This document shows, one piece after another, positions 26,026 through 35,126 of a stretch of 58,807 nt of DNA (its first letter is position 1; each line of letters opens with the position of its first letter). The position numbers and the translations under genes are program-made. The notes under the pieces are model-generated. The model was given only the letters and a program-made list of their open reading frames with translations, ran no database searches and was not told the DNA's origin. Source of the DNA: Acidobacteriaceae bacterium (GTDB taxonomy: Bacteria; Acidobacteriota; Terriglobia; Terriglobales; Acidobacteriaceae); NCBI GenBank assembly GCA_030038435.1, contig JASHOY010000099.1, positions 1 to 58,807 on the forward strand, read 5' to 3'.

Positions 26026-26054
26026 TTGACAAGGACGCAACCGATCTCTATGAT
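26026..26054 (+). promoter_or_regulatory. Strong sigma-70 promoter of the TonB-dependent receptor
   Basis: TTGACA (26026-26031), exactly 17 bp, then TATGAT (26049-26054). Preceded by an A-tract. One of the best consensus promoters in the window. Confidence 0.8.
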
Positions 26055-26063
26055 TTCCGACCG

Positions 26064-26112
26064 TAAGCGTTTAAGTTACCGCTGATGGGCTGAAATGGGG
26101 TAAACGATTACC
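26064..26112 (+). promoter_or_regulatory. Two LacI/GalR-like operators
   Basis: TAAGCGTTTA (26064-26073) and TAAACGATTA (26101-26110, within the palindrome GGTAAACGATTACC at 26099-26112) both fit TAAnCGnTTA, the central-CG pattern of LacI-family sites. Both lie just downstream of the -10, 37 bp apart, where a bound repressor would block transcription. No LacI-family gene is in the window. Confidence 0.5.
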
Positions 26113-26227
26113 ACATTCGACTCTTACGATGGTGTCCCTGCCCCGCGAGGGCATGAGTTCCCTGAGATTTGCTGACGCACGAGCACGCTTCAGTTTGATG
26201 TTCACGAACCAACCTTTGGAGGCAATC

Positions 26228-29200
26228 ATGAGAGCACTAACCGAAAGACGCCGGAGCTGGCAGTGGAATCTCGGGCTGCTGGTAATGCTATTGAGCATGG
26301 CGGGGTTGATGATCCCCTCCGCCGTGGCGCAACAGGCAAGCGCCAATGTCACCGGTATGGTGAAGGACCCGAACGGCGCCGCGATTCCGAGTGCGCAGGT
26401 CCAGCTCACGAACGTGAATACCGGAGTCGTGAGGAAAACAGGCACGAATAGCGTCGGGATCTATAATTTTCCGAGCATCGTACCCGGGGTCTACAGCATG
26501 CAAGCGTCGGCTACTGGTTTTAGCACGGTGTCGCAGCCGCCGGTAACGCTCCAGGTGGGCCAGACCGCGACGTTCGATTTTCAACTGAAGGTTGGCTCAA
26601 CCTCCAGCAGTGTTACTGTAAACGCACTGGCACCCACGCTGGAAACCGCGACTGCGGAACTGGGCACAGTCGTCTCGCCGAAGGAAATGAACGACCTACC
26701 CTTGAATGGCCGCAACTTCACCGAGTTGCTGACGATCTTGCCCGGCACCGTGAATCTGAATACCGACCAGAACAGCGGCGGGGGCGGCGGGTGGAATGGC
26801 GCGACAATCGGGCAATCCAGTTTTCCGGCAGTGAACGGCGCGCGTAACCGCAGCAATATGTTCATCCTCGACGGCGCGAACGACCTGAATACGCTCTCCG
26901 GGACGTACAACTATGCGCCTATAGTGGATGCCATTCAGGAATTCAAGAGCCAGGGGCACAACGATCTGGCCGAGTATGGCGAAGCAGTCGGGGCCCAGGT
27001 AAGCGTAGTCACAAAATCCGGGACCAATCAGTACCACGGCGATCTTTGGGAGTTCCTGCGCAACGAGCAGATGGATTCGCGCGGCTACTTCGAGACAGCC
27101 CGCGAGCCGCTGCGGCAGAACCAATATGGCGCTTCGGGCGGTGGGCCACTCTCGATCCCGAAGCTCTATAACGGCAAGAACCGCAGCTTCTTCTTTCTAG
27201 CGTGGGAAGGCTACCAATACGCGTCGAAAAGCGAAACTGGTGCGCTTGCGCCGACGGCGGCAATGGACGCGGGCGACTTCAGCGGTGTGGGCGCGACCAT
27301 CTACGATCCGGAGACAACCACGCTCAACAACGGGGTATACACGCGCGAAAGCTTCACCCAGGAGTATAACGAGCCGAACCCGAACTATTGCAACGGCGAT
27401 ATCAACTGCATCCCCAGCAGCAGGATCAATAAGATTTCGGCCCAGTATCTCGGGATTATCCCCACTGGCGGCGCCACCATAACCAACGGGGCCAACTTCT
27501 ACTACCCCCAAAACAACGACAAAACCCAGAATTCGGGAACGGTTCGGGTTGACCAGAACTTCGGCAGCAACAATCAGGTGATGTTTCGATACAGCCAGTT
27601 CGATCTGTACGAGTCACAGCCGTCGGATACGATCGGGAATACTGTCTGGCATATTATCGGACATAATTACATCGGGCACTGGACGCACGAATTCAGTTCG
27701 ACTACCTTCTCGGACGTGTACTTCGGGAGAAACTACGGATACACCACGACTGGCGCCACGTGGAACGGCGTGACCCCGTCCTTCTTGTCGCAGTTGCAGC
27801 AAAATGGGATGTCCAGCTTCTGGATGAACCTGAACAACACGGTGTATTCGCCGCAGTTTACAGCGGGCAGTTATATTGGGCTGTGCTGCTCGCAATTGCA
27901 GGCCACCGGGTTGGCGGATGACTGGCAGTTCGGCGGCTCATTCAGCAAGATCCTGGGTAGACACACGATTCAGGCGGGCGCGGATTTCCAGACCAACAAC
28001 TTCACCTCCCCCATCGCATACGCAGGGGAAGATTTCGAACCCCAACAGACCTCAAGTCTCGGCTCAACCAGTACTGGTGGGAATAGCTGGGCGTCTCTGT
28101 TGCTTGGTTATCCAAACTCCGCCAGCTACCGGAATATTTTTGAGGATGTTCACGGCGGGTGGATTGATGGGATGTATATTCAGGACCAATTCAAAGCGAC
28201 TTCAAAGCTGACTATTAACCTCGGCTTCCGCAATGACATGGTCTTCACGCCGATTTATGGCACCGGCAACGGCGGGAACTTCTATACGGGTAATGCCAAC
28301 CCTATCACCGGCCAGTACGAGCTCAACGCACTTCCGCCAGCTTGCTCGGCGACCCAGGGGGCACCCTGCATTCCCGCCGGCCAGTACACCGCATCGAGCA
28401 CGCCTGCTCCGGGCGGACTTCCTGCGCACGCTTATGTCAGTCCGAATCTGCGCGTGATCCAAAACTCGCTGTTCGATTGGGCGCCACGGCTGGGCTTAGC
28501 CTACCGCCTCAACGATAAGACGGTTATCCGTTCTGCGTACAGCCGATTTTACGACGCCTGGGCTACGATCACTCAGCTTTCGCAGAATTTCGGCGGGAAC
28601 TGGCCGGCGGTTAATACCATCGACAATCCCAATTTAAACGCCGCTCTTCCCACGGTGACAGCCGCTGATCCGTTGCAATTTGGCAGCGGTGGAGCGATTG
28701 TTTACCCCATCAACGACTTCAGTCAGGTCAGTCAGTGGATGGTGGATCCGAATTTCAAAACTCCCGTCTTCGATCAGTGGAATGTAGGAATCGAGCGGGA
28801 ATTACCGGCCAACATCACCCTCGATGCGAACTATGTCGGGTCAAACGGCCGGCATGAGGACTGGGGACCGGCTTTTAATGTTCCTCAGCCCGGGCCGGGT
28901 AATCAACAAACCCGGCGGCCATACCCCTACATGCAACCGCAATGGTTTGACCAGAGCGTTGGCGACAGCCGTTACAATGCCTTGCAGGTCACCCTCACCG
29001 AACACTCCACGCATGGTGTCACCTTCCTGGCCGCTTACACGTTGTCGCATGCGAACGCCGACGGCTGCAATCTGGGTGCAAGCTGCGACGATCAGAATCC
29101 ATATGACCGCGCCGCCAGCTACGGCACCTCGGACCTGAACCAGGCCAACGTGTTTAGCGTGGGATTCACGGCGGCCTCACCCTATGACAAATCTCCCAAT

Positions 29201-29665
29201 AAGCTCGTCGCCAGGGTGGCCGGCGGATGGGCGTTGAACGGCATTGTGCAGGAAACCTCGGGGCAGCCTTATACGGTTACCGCGGGGGGCGATCCGGAGA
29301 ATGTAGGCGGCATCAACCAGGAACGAATGAACGTGACTGGAGATCCGAATTCCGGCGGCCACACTCAAACGGAGTGGTTCAATACGAGCGCTTTCACGGT
29401 GCCCGGGTACGCCTACGGAAATGAAAAGGTGAACTCCATGGTTTCACAGCATGTCAACGATGTGGACCTGTCGCTGTTCCGCGACTTCCACATCGGACTC
29501 GGGGAGGAGCGATACTTTGAATTCCGGGCCGATTCATTCAACCTCTTCAACAACGTTGTCTACGGCGTTCCGGACGCGACCAACACCGACACGACTTATG
29601 GCCAAATCACAGGGCAAGCAAATAGCCCACGCGAGTTGCAGATGGCTCTGAAGTTCTACTATTGA
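26228..29665 (+). CDS. TonB-dependent receptor, Oar-like, with carboxypeptidase-regulatory domain
   Basis: Outer-membrane beta-barrel receptor, 1145 residues from ATG 26228 (GGAGG about 7 nt upstream; the open frame to 26129 lacks this). Signal peptide ends near AVAQQ. An N-terminal carboxypeptidase-regulatory-like beta-sandwich (GMVKDPNGAAIPSAQVQLTN) is followed by a plug domain (LPLNGRNFTELLTILPG) and a long barrel ending in the aromatic LQMALKFYY. Such receptors are abundant in acidobacteria and are thought to import or bind large substrates; ligand unknown. The LacI-type operators point to carbohydrate control. Confidence 0.92.
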   Translation: MRALTERRRSWQWNLGLLVMLLSMAGLMIPSAVAQQASANVTGMVKDPNGAAIPSAQVQLTNVNTGVVRKTGTNSVGIYNFPSIVPGVYSMQASATGFSTVSQPPVTLQVGQTATFDFQLKVGSTSSSVTVNALAPTLETATAELGTVVSPKEMNDLPLNGRNFTELLTILPGTVNLNTDQNSGGGGGWNGATIGQSSFPAVNGARNRSNMFILDGANDLNTLSGTYNYAPIVDAIQEFKSQGHNDLAEYGEAVGAQVSVVTKSGTNQYHGDLWEFLRNEQMDSRGYFETAREPLRQNQYGASGGGPLSIPKLYNGKNRSFFFLAWEGYQYASKSETGALAPTAAMDAGDFSGVGATIYDPETTTLNNGVYTRESFTQEYNEPNPNYCNGDINCIPSSRINKISAQYLGIIPTGGATITNGANFYYPQNNDKTQNSGTVRVDQNFGSNNQVMFRYSQFDLYESQPSDTIGNTVWHIIGHNYIGHWTHEFSSTTFSDVYFGRNYGYTTTGATWNGVTPSFLSQLQQNGMSSFWMNLNNTVYSPQFTAGSYIGLCCSQLQATGLADDWQFGGSFSKILGRHTIQAGADFQTNNFTSPIAYAGEDFEPQQTSSLGSTSTGGNSWASLLLGYPNSASYRNIFEDVHGGWIDGMYIQDQFKATSKLTINLGFRNDMVFTPIYGTGNGGNFYTGNANPITGQYELNALPPACSATQGAPCIPAGQYTASSTPAPGGLPAHAYVSPNLRVIQNSLFDWAPRLGLAYRLNDKTVIRSAYSRFYDAWATITQLSQNFGGNWPAVNTIDNPNLNAALPTVTAADPLQFGSGGAIVYPINDFSQVSQWMVDPNFKTPVFDQWNVGIERELPANITLDANYVGSNGRHEDWGPAFNVPQPGPGNQQTRRPYPYMQPQWFDQSVGDSRYNALQVTLTEHSTHGVTFLAAYTLSHANADGCNLGASCDDQNPYDRAASYGTSDLNQANVFSVGFTAASPYDKSPNKLVARVAGGWALNGIVQETSGQPYTVTAGGDPENVGGINQERMNVTGDPNSGGHTQTEWFNTSAFTVPGYAYGNEKVNSMVSQHVNDVDLSLFRDFHIGLGEERYFEFRADSFNLFNNVVYGVPDATNTDTTYGQITGQANSPRELQMALKFYY

Positions 29666-29688
29666 CCGGCTTCACGGGTTGCGTCTTC

Positions 29689-29732
29689 AATGGCATCACT
29701 GCCGCCTGCAGCATGGCGGCAGTGATGCCATT
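29689..29732 (+). terminator. Long hairpin terminator after the receptor
   Basis: An 18-bp perfect stem (29689-29706 with 29715-29732) and 8-nt loop start 23 bp after the stop codon. Only a short T run follows. Confidence 0.7.
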
Positions 29733-29916
29733 TGTGCGAGAGATGACCAAAAGATGCGAGATCAGGTCCGTGGCGAGACAATGGGTTCGGCGAGGGTTTA
29801 ATGTGGCTGTCTTCGGTCCGGGGGCTCGGTATGGTTGCGCTCACTCGCCGGCCATCCCAATGGCATCTGCTTCGTGCAGGAAGCGGCGGGCGTTGTCGAA
29901 GACTTTGCCCTCATTC

Positions 29917-29948
29917 TCTAAACGGTCCGTTTAGAATGATCCTTGACA
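29917..29948 (+). promoter_or_regulatory. Perfect palindrome abutting a TTGACA element
   Basis: TCTAAACGGTCCGTTTAGA (29917-29935) is a 19-bp palindrome with one central base, of the kind bound by TetR-like dimers. TTGACA follows at 29943-29948. A -10 at normal spacing (TGCAAC at 29966) is poor and would leave a very short leader, so the promoter may need an activator. Confidence 0.5.
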
Positions 29949-29988
29949 TAGCTTAAAGAAGACTCTGCAACTTGTTTCCATGACTGTG

Positions 29989-31689
29989 ATGAATCGCCGT
30001 CGCTTTCTTACTGCTGCCGCGCTTACTGTCACTGCAACCCGCTTGCGCGCGCATGGGCAAAGCGCGGGCGCGCCGCCGATCCGGTTCGAGGACATCGCTC
30101 AAAAAGCCGGAGTGCATTTTGTTGTGGAGAACTGCCCCACACCGGAGAAATATCAGCCGGAGACAATGCCGGCCGGCGTGGCATTGTTCGACTACGACGG
30201 GGATGGTTGGCTCGACATCTACCTGGTCAACGGCGCGGAGATGCCGTCGCTGGTGAAAACGAGCCCCAAATACTGGAACCGCCTGTTTCACAACAATCAT
30301 GATGGAACCTTCACCGATGTGACCGCTCATGCCGGCGTGGCCGGAGCCGGTTATGGAATGGGCGCCGCGGTGGGCGACTACGACAATGACGGCCACCCCG
30401 ACCTGTTTCTGGCCAACGTGAATGGCAATCAGCTCTTCCACAACAATGGCGATGGCACCTTCACCGACGTCACGGCAAAGGCCGGTTTGAGCGGCGGCAT
30501 TTACAACGGGCGCAAGATGTGGTCCATCGCGGCGGGCTGGTTCGACTACAACAACGACGGGCTGCTGGACCTTTTTGTGGCCAATTACTGCCAGTGGGAC
30601 CCGCGCTACGAGCCTGTCTGCATGGGGCTGGACGGCCGTGGCTATTGCCATCCCGACAGCTTCGCGCCGCTTCCTAACTCGCTCTACCGCAACAACGGGG
30701 ATGGCACCTTTACCGATGTCTCGAAGGAGACCGGGATTGCATCCTTGATGGGTAAGGGAATGGGAGTTGTGTTTGCGGATTATGACGGCGATGGCTTTCT
30801 TGACGTGTTTGTGGCCAACGACAACAGCCCGAATCTTCTCTTTCACAACATCGGAGGGAAACGATTTGAGGAGGTGGGCTTTCAGGCCGGCGTGGCTTAC
30901 AACGACGAGGGAATCGCGCTTGCCGGCATGGGCGCCGATTTCAGGGATGTGAACAATGACGGTTTGCCGGATCTCTGGCATACGGCGATCGAAAATGAGA
31001 CCTTTCCACTATTCCTGAACAAGGGCAAAGGACTCTTTCGCAATGCGAGCCAGGAGAGCGGGCTGGCGAATCTGACCCGGCCTATGTCCGGCTGGTCAAA
31101 CGGGATCGTGGATCTGGACAATGACGGCTGGAAAGACCTGGTGGTGGCGCGCAGCAATGTGCTGGACAATATCGGGCAGATTTCACGCTATTTTCGCTAC
31201 GCCGAACCGAACTCCGTCTTTCGCAATCTGGGCAACGGGCATTTTGAAGATGTGAGCGCTACTGCCGGTCCCGATTTTACACGGCCGGCGCCGCACCGGG
31301 GACTTGCCTATGGGGATCTTGATAACGACGGAAAGATGGACCTGGTGGTGACTGCGCTGGGCGCCCCGGTCAGCGTCTTTCGCAACGTCACGGAAACGCG
31401 CAATCACTGGATTTTGCTGAAGCTGGTGGGAACGAAAAGCAACCGGATGGGGATTGGGGCTCAAATTCGCGTCACTAGCGACGATGGCAGGATGCTTTAT
31501 AACGAGGTCACGACCAGTACAGGTTATGCCGCATCGAGCGATCCGCGCGTGCATTTCGGTCTGGGCAGCTCGCGCCTGATCAAGGAGATCGAAATTCGCT
31601 GGCCATCGGGAACCCGCCAGATCTTGCATGATGTGACTGCGGACCAAATCGTCGAAGTGACCGAGCCCGGCAATGGCGGTAAGCAATGA
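29989..31689 (+). CDS. FG-GAP/ASPIC-UnbV repeat protein with Tat signal
   Basis: About 566 residues exported by the twin-arginine route: the N-terminus MNRRRFLTAAALTV carries an RRxFL motif and a hydrophobic stretch. ATG 29980 is a possible alternative start three codons earlier. FG-GAP/VCBS repeats with DYDGDGWLD, DYDNDGHPD, DYNNDGLLD, DYDGDGFLD, DLDNDGWKD and DLDNDGKMD form a propeller; the ASPIC/UnbV domain is at the C-terminus (VHFGLGSSRLIKEIEIRWPSG). Paralogue of the gene at 23877-25823. The TPR gene follows after 37 bp, probably in one transcript. Confidence 0.9.
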   Translation: MNRRRFLTAAALTVTATRLRAHGQSAGAPPIRFEDIAQKAGVHFVVENCPTPEKYQPETMPAGVALFDYDGDGWLDIYLVNGAEMPSLVKTSPKYWNRLFHNNHDGTFTDVTAHAGVAGAGYGMGAAVGDYDNDGHPDLFLANVNGNQLFHNNGDGTFTDVTAKAGLSGGIYNGRKMWSIAAGWFDYNNDGLLDLFVANYCQWDPRYEPVCMGLDGRGYCHPDSFAPLPNSLYRNNGDGTFTDVSKETGIASLMGKGMGVVFADYDGDGFLDVFVANDNSPNLLFHNIGGKRFEEVGFQAGVAYNDEGIALAGMGADFRDVNNDGLPDLWHTAIENETFPLFLNKGKGLFRNASQESGLANLTRPMSGWSNGIVDLDNDGWKDLVVARSNVLDNIGQISRYFRYAEPNSVFRNLGNGHFEDVSATAGPDFTRPAPHRGLAYGDLDNDGKMDLVVTALGAPVSVFRNVTETRNHWILLKLVGTKSNRMGIGAQIRVTSDDGRMLYNEVTTSTGYAASSDPRVHFGLGSSRLIKEIEIRWPSGTRQILHDVTADQIVEVTEPGNGGKQ

Positions 31690-31726
31690 AACGGCGCGGT
31701 GGGGTTATGCTCGGAGCAGATCTATC

Positions 31727-34348
31727 ATGAAGCGATTGCTCATCTGCTATAGCGCGTTTCTTCTCCTTGCCGGCGCACGGGCCGCGGCGCAACTGCCGGA
31801 CACCTGTAGACCGCCGGCATCGGCTGCGCACCCGCCGGCGGGCGTGCCGCCGGCAAGGGTGTATGACGCGATAGGCGTCTGGTTTGCACAGGGAGGGGAC
31901 CTGAAGTGTGCAGTGGCGGCATTCCAACAGGCCTTGCGGCTGGAGCCGCATCTGGCCGAGGCGCACTTCGACCTGGGGCTGGTTCGCCAAAGTCAACAGC
32001 AGACAGCGGCGGCTATCAGCGAGTTTCGCCTGGCTCTGCAATATGATCCTTCATTTGTGGAGGCGCATTGCGCGCTGGGCTCGTCGTTGAGCGATCCGGT
32101 GCAGGCGGAAGCGGAATTTCGCAGAGCGCTGGCGGTGAATCCCAAATTGGTTTGCGCGCTGGACGGAGTCGCGCAGAGCATGGTGAAGGAGCGACGATAC
32201 GATGCCGCCGTGGATTACTGGCGGGAGGCGGTGCGGATTCAGCCGGACGCACTGGATTTGCAGCTTTCATTGGCAACGGCAATCTATAAGGCTGCCAAGG
32301 CCAGAGAGGCCAACGGGCTGCCGGCCGTGGCTGGCGCCGGAGTGGTTGATGCGATTCGGATTTTAACGGAGATGATCCAGAGCCATCCCGACATGACGGC
32401 GGCATATTTTACGCTGGGCAATATTTATGCGAATGAGCGCCGCGATCGCGAGGCGGCGGATGAATACAAGCAAGTGATCGAGAGAAATCCGGCCGATACG
32501 ACGGCGCTAGCCGCTGAGGTGCAGTCGCTCATTGACGCAACAGCATACTCCGAAGCTCTTGCGCCGGCGCGCGAATATGTGCGCCGAAAGCCGAGCGATG
32601 CCATGGGGCATGTCATGCTGGGCACGATATACCAGCAACTGGGCGAATACGCGCAGGCAGAACCGGAGCTCGAGCTTGGAGTTGCGAGGGAGCCTGACAG
32701 TTTTGAAGCTCGATATCAGCTTGGGTTTGTTTTGGCGCGCATGGGAAAGCCCAATCAGGCCCTGCCCCAGTTGCAGAAGGCGGTCGCGCTGAAACCGGGA
32801 GACAGGTCAGCCCAGTACCAACTGGTTGCCGTACTGCGCACGCTGGGTCAATCTCAGGAGTCTTCGCAGCTTGTGGAGCAATTGCAAAAAGAACAGCAGA
32901 AAGAGCAATTGAATAGCGAGCTGGCGTCGGAGGGAACCAAGGCGAATGACCTGCTGCAGTCGGGGAAAACGGCAGAGGCAGCGCAGATTTATCGCCACAT
33001 GCTCGAAGAGAGGCCGGATAGCGCCTGGACGGCTTATAACCTGGCGCTGGCGCTTGAGGCCATGAACGATGAGAAGGGCGCAGAAGCGGCTCTCCGCAAT
33101 GCAATCAACCTGAACCCCAAGCTGGCTGAGATCCAAGCCGAATTGGGCCGGCTGAAACTGGCGCAGGGAGACCTGCAATCGGCGCGGAAATGGCTTGAAT
33201 CCGCACTCCAACTGGATCCTGAGCTGGTAGAGGCGAGTGGAAATCTGGCGACGGTTTATGCCAGGCAGGGCGATCTGATTTCCGCCGAAAGGCTTCTTCG
33301 ACAGGCGCTTCAAGACAGTCCCAATTACAAGGATGGTTATTTGAATCTGGGATTGGTTCTAGCCCAGCAGAACCGAAAATCGGACGCCGATAAGGAACTG
33401 GACGAAGCGGTTGCGATGTCGCCGCAAGATCCCGCCACGCTGTCGACGGTGGGGAAAGCAAAAATACAGATGGGCGAGTTGAGCGCAGGGACAGCGCTGC
33501 TGCGGAAGGTGGTGGACCTGGCGCCCAATCTGGCTGCGGCGCATCTGGATCTGGCGCTGGCGCTGGCCCAGGGTTACGACCTTTCCGCAGCGCTGTTGCA
33601 AACCGGCGATGCCGTCCGCCTGGCTCCACAATCCGCGATCGCGCATTTTTATCGCGGGCGGATTCTCTATGACCTGGGGCGCAGCAGCGACGCACAGTCG
33701 GAGTTCGAAACCGCTTGCCGGCTTGATCCACAGATGGCTGAACCGCGTTATTTTCTTGCGCTCATCGACAAGAATCAGGGCAAGTTTGCGCTTGCGGCGA
33801 GTTTGCTTCAAACGACTGTCAAGCTGGAGCCGAATAACGCCATGGCCTGGTACATGCTGGGCGAAACTCTTCAGCAGAGTTCCCAGACCGCGCAGGCACT
33901 GGCGGCTTGGCGGAAGGCGATCGTCATCGATCCCAAGTTCAGCCAGGCGCTGTTCAGCCTGGCGCGCGCGTTGCGACCTACGGATCAAGCTGAAGCAGAC
34001 CAGTTGATGGCGCGCTACGTCGCAATCCAGAAAGAGCGGCGCATCCTGGACCGCGCGGATACATTGGCAAACAACGGAATTGAGGCGGCATCGGCTCATG
34101 ACTGGCACGATGCGATCCGCCAGTTGAAAGAAGCCGTCGCCGCATGTGGAAACTGCGCGGAGAGCGCTGATCTGCACAGGAAACTCGGCATAATCGACTG
34201 CCAGTCCGGCGATCTGAATAACGGAGAAAAGGAACTGCTGGCCGCGAAGGCGCTCAAGCCGGATGATCCCGTGACCCAGGCCGCTCTTGAGCTGGTTGCG
34301 CAGGCTCGAAGCGAGCGCTCTGCGTCTTCCGCGGGGAAGGCTCATTAA
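31727..34348 (+). CDS. Secreted large TPR protein
   Basis: A periplasmic or surface scaffold protein of 873 residues with a signal peptide (KRLLICYSAFLLLAGARA). Nearly the whole mature part is made of TPRs (for example EAHFDLGLVRQSQQQTAAAISEF-like units, ending with a CGNC segment near the C-terminus). ATG 31727 is chosen because the signal peptide starts there; GGAG lies about 12 nt upstream. It directly follows a CRTAC1-like gene, a pairing I recall as frequent in acidobacteria. Partner proteins unknown. Confidence 0.85.
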   Translation: MKRLLICYSAFLLLAGARAAAQLPDTCRPPASAAHPPAGVPPARVYDAIGVWFAQGGDLKCAVAAFQQALRLEPHLAEAHFDLGLVRQSQQQTAAAISEFRLALQYDPSFVEAHCALGSSLSDPVQAEAEFRRALAVNPKLVCALDGVAQSMVKERRYDAAVDYWREAVRIQPDALDLQLSLATAIYKAAKAREANGLPAVAGAGVVDAIRILTEMIQSHPDMTAAYFTLGNIYANERRDREAADEYKQVIERNPADTTALAAEVQSLIDATAYSEALAPAREYVRRKPSDAMGHVMLGTIYQQLGEYAQAEPELELGVAREPDSFEARYQLGFVLARMGKPNQALPQLQKAVALKPGDRSAQYQLVAVLRTLGQSQESSQLVEQLQKEQQKEQLNSELASEGTKANDLLQSGKTAEAAQIYRHMLEERPDSAWTAYNLALALEAMNDEKGAEAALRNAINLNPKLAEIQAELGRLKLAQGDLQSARKWLESALQLDPELVEASGNLATVYARQGDLISAERLLRQALQDSPNYKDGYLNLGLVLAQQNRKSDADKELDEAVAMSPQDPATLSTVGKAKIQMGELSAGTALLRKVVDLAPNLAAAHLDLALALAQGYDLSAALLQTGDAVRLAPQSAIAHFYRGRILYDLGRSSDAQSEFETACRLDPQMAEPRYFLALIDKNQGKFALAASLLQTTVKLEPNNAMAWYMLGETLQQSSQTAQALAAWRKAIVIDPKFSQALFSLARALRPTDQAEADQLMARYVAIQKERRILDRADTLANNGIEAASAHDWHDAIRQLKEAVAACGNCAESADLHRKLGIIDCQSGDLNNGEKELLAAKALKPDDPVTQAALELVAQARSERSASSAGKAH

Positions 34349-34393
34349 TCCGGGCGGTCACGATCCGATGATAGGTAATCGAACTTTCCGCGC

Positions 34394-35116
34394 TTAATTC
34401 ACGTCGTTGGCGATCAGCACGTTGACTGGAGGCGTAGTGAGTAATTGCTGGTCGACGATGAGGATGGTCATGACCTGTCCGCCCATAAATGCGGTTGCCA
34501 CTCCGGTGTAAGCGTTCTTGATGGTCCCGGCGGTGGCGACCGCCAACTGATAGGTTCCCACGGGAATGTTCATATAGGGAGTGATGGTTCCCGGAGCCAG
34601 CGAAGCCAGCAGCGGCTTGGCGTCGGCGATTGCTGTCCCGCTCGGAAGCAGATAGACATCCACTGCGCCGGCCTGGTTTGCCTGTTGCACAAATCGAAAA
34701 GATACGAATCCCGCCGGGGCGGGAGAACTCTGGTCGGCAAGCAATTCGGCAGTGAAGGTCGAGCCCTGGTCGGTGAGATAGATCGAATGCTGCGTCCCTG
34801 CCAGAAAGGTTCCGTTCAGCTCGGCGAGAACGCTATGCGTGCCGTGAGCATCGAGTGTCACCGTAGAGGTTCCGGGCCCCAGAAATGCATAGTTGCTGAT
34901 GCTGGGCCCGACAATGTTGTCGGCAATGGGAACGGAAGCCACATAGGCATCCAGCGGCTGCGCGTTACTTGATGCATCGATGACGCGGACCATGGTGGAA
35001 GGATCGGAGCCGGCCACGGAGGTGCAACCGTTGAGCGCCCCCAGCACCAACGGCAGTGCGCAGAAAACTCCAAGACGGATTGCTACACGACGAGTCAAAG
35101 CAGGAATTCGATTCAT
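34394..35116 (-). CDS. DUF4397 lipoprotein, last gene of the cellulose operon
   Basis: A 240-residue exported protein with a lipobox ending LNGC (about residue 31). It then carries two DUF4397-type beta-sandwich repeats (MVRVIDASSNAQPLDAYV and FRFVQQANQAGAVDVYLLPSG). DUF4397 proteins have no defined reaction. It starts 10 bp after bcsC on the same strand, so it is almost certainly cotranscribed with the cellulose genes; a role in cellulose anchoring or outer-membrane assembly is inference only. Confidence 0.8.
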   Translation of the reverse strand: MNRIPALTRRVAIRLGVFCALPLVLGALNGCTSVAGSDPSTMVRVIDASSNAQPLDAYVASVPIADNIVGPSISNYAFLGPGTSTVTLDAHGTHSVLAELNGTFLAGTQHSIYLTDQGSTFTAELLADQSSPAPAGFVSFRFVQQANQAGAVDVYLLPSGTAIADAKPLLASLAPGTITPYMNIPVGTYQLAVATAGTIKNAYTGVATAFMGGQVMTILIVDQQLLTTPPVNVLIANDVN

Positions 35117-35126
35117 TCAGCCGTCC

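Larger units (their letters stand above)
25824..26227. other. Divergent control region between FG-GAP protein and receptor
   Basis: About 400 bp. The right half holds the receptor promoter and operators described separately; I found no clear promoter for the minus-strand gene and no other gene. Confidence 0.6.
29666..29979. other. Spacer between receptor and second FG-GAP gene
   Basis: 314 bp holding the receptor terminator at 29689-29732 and the palindrome plus -35 element at 29917-29948. No further gene seen. Confidence 0.6.

Noticed and set aside
29953..30981. 342-residue minus-strand ORF opposite the second FG-GAP gene
   Set aside because: Same antisense effect of FG-GAP repeats as above.
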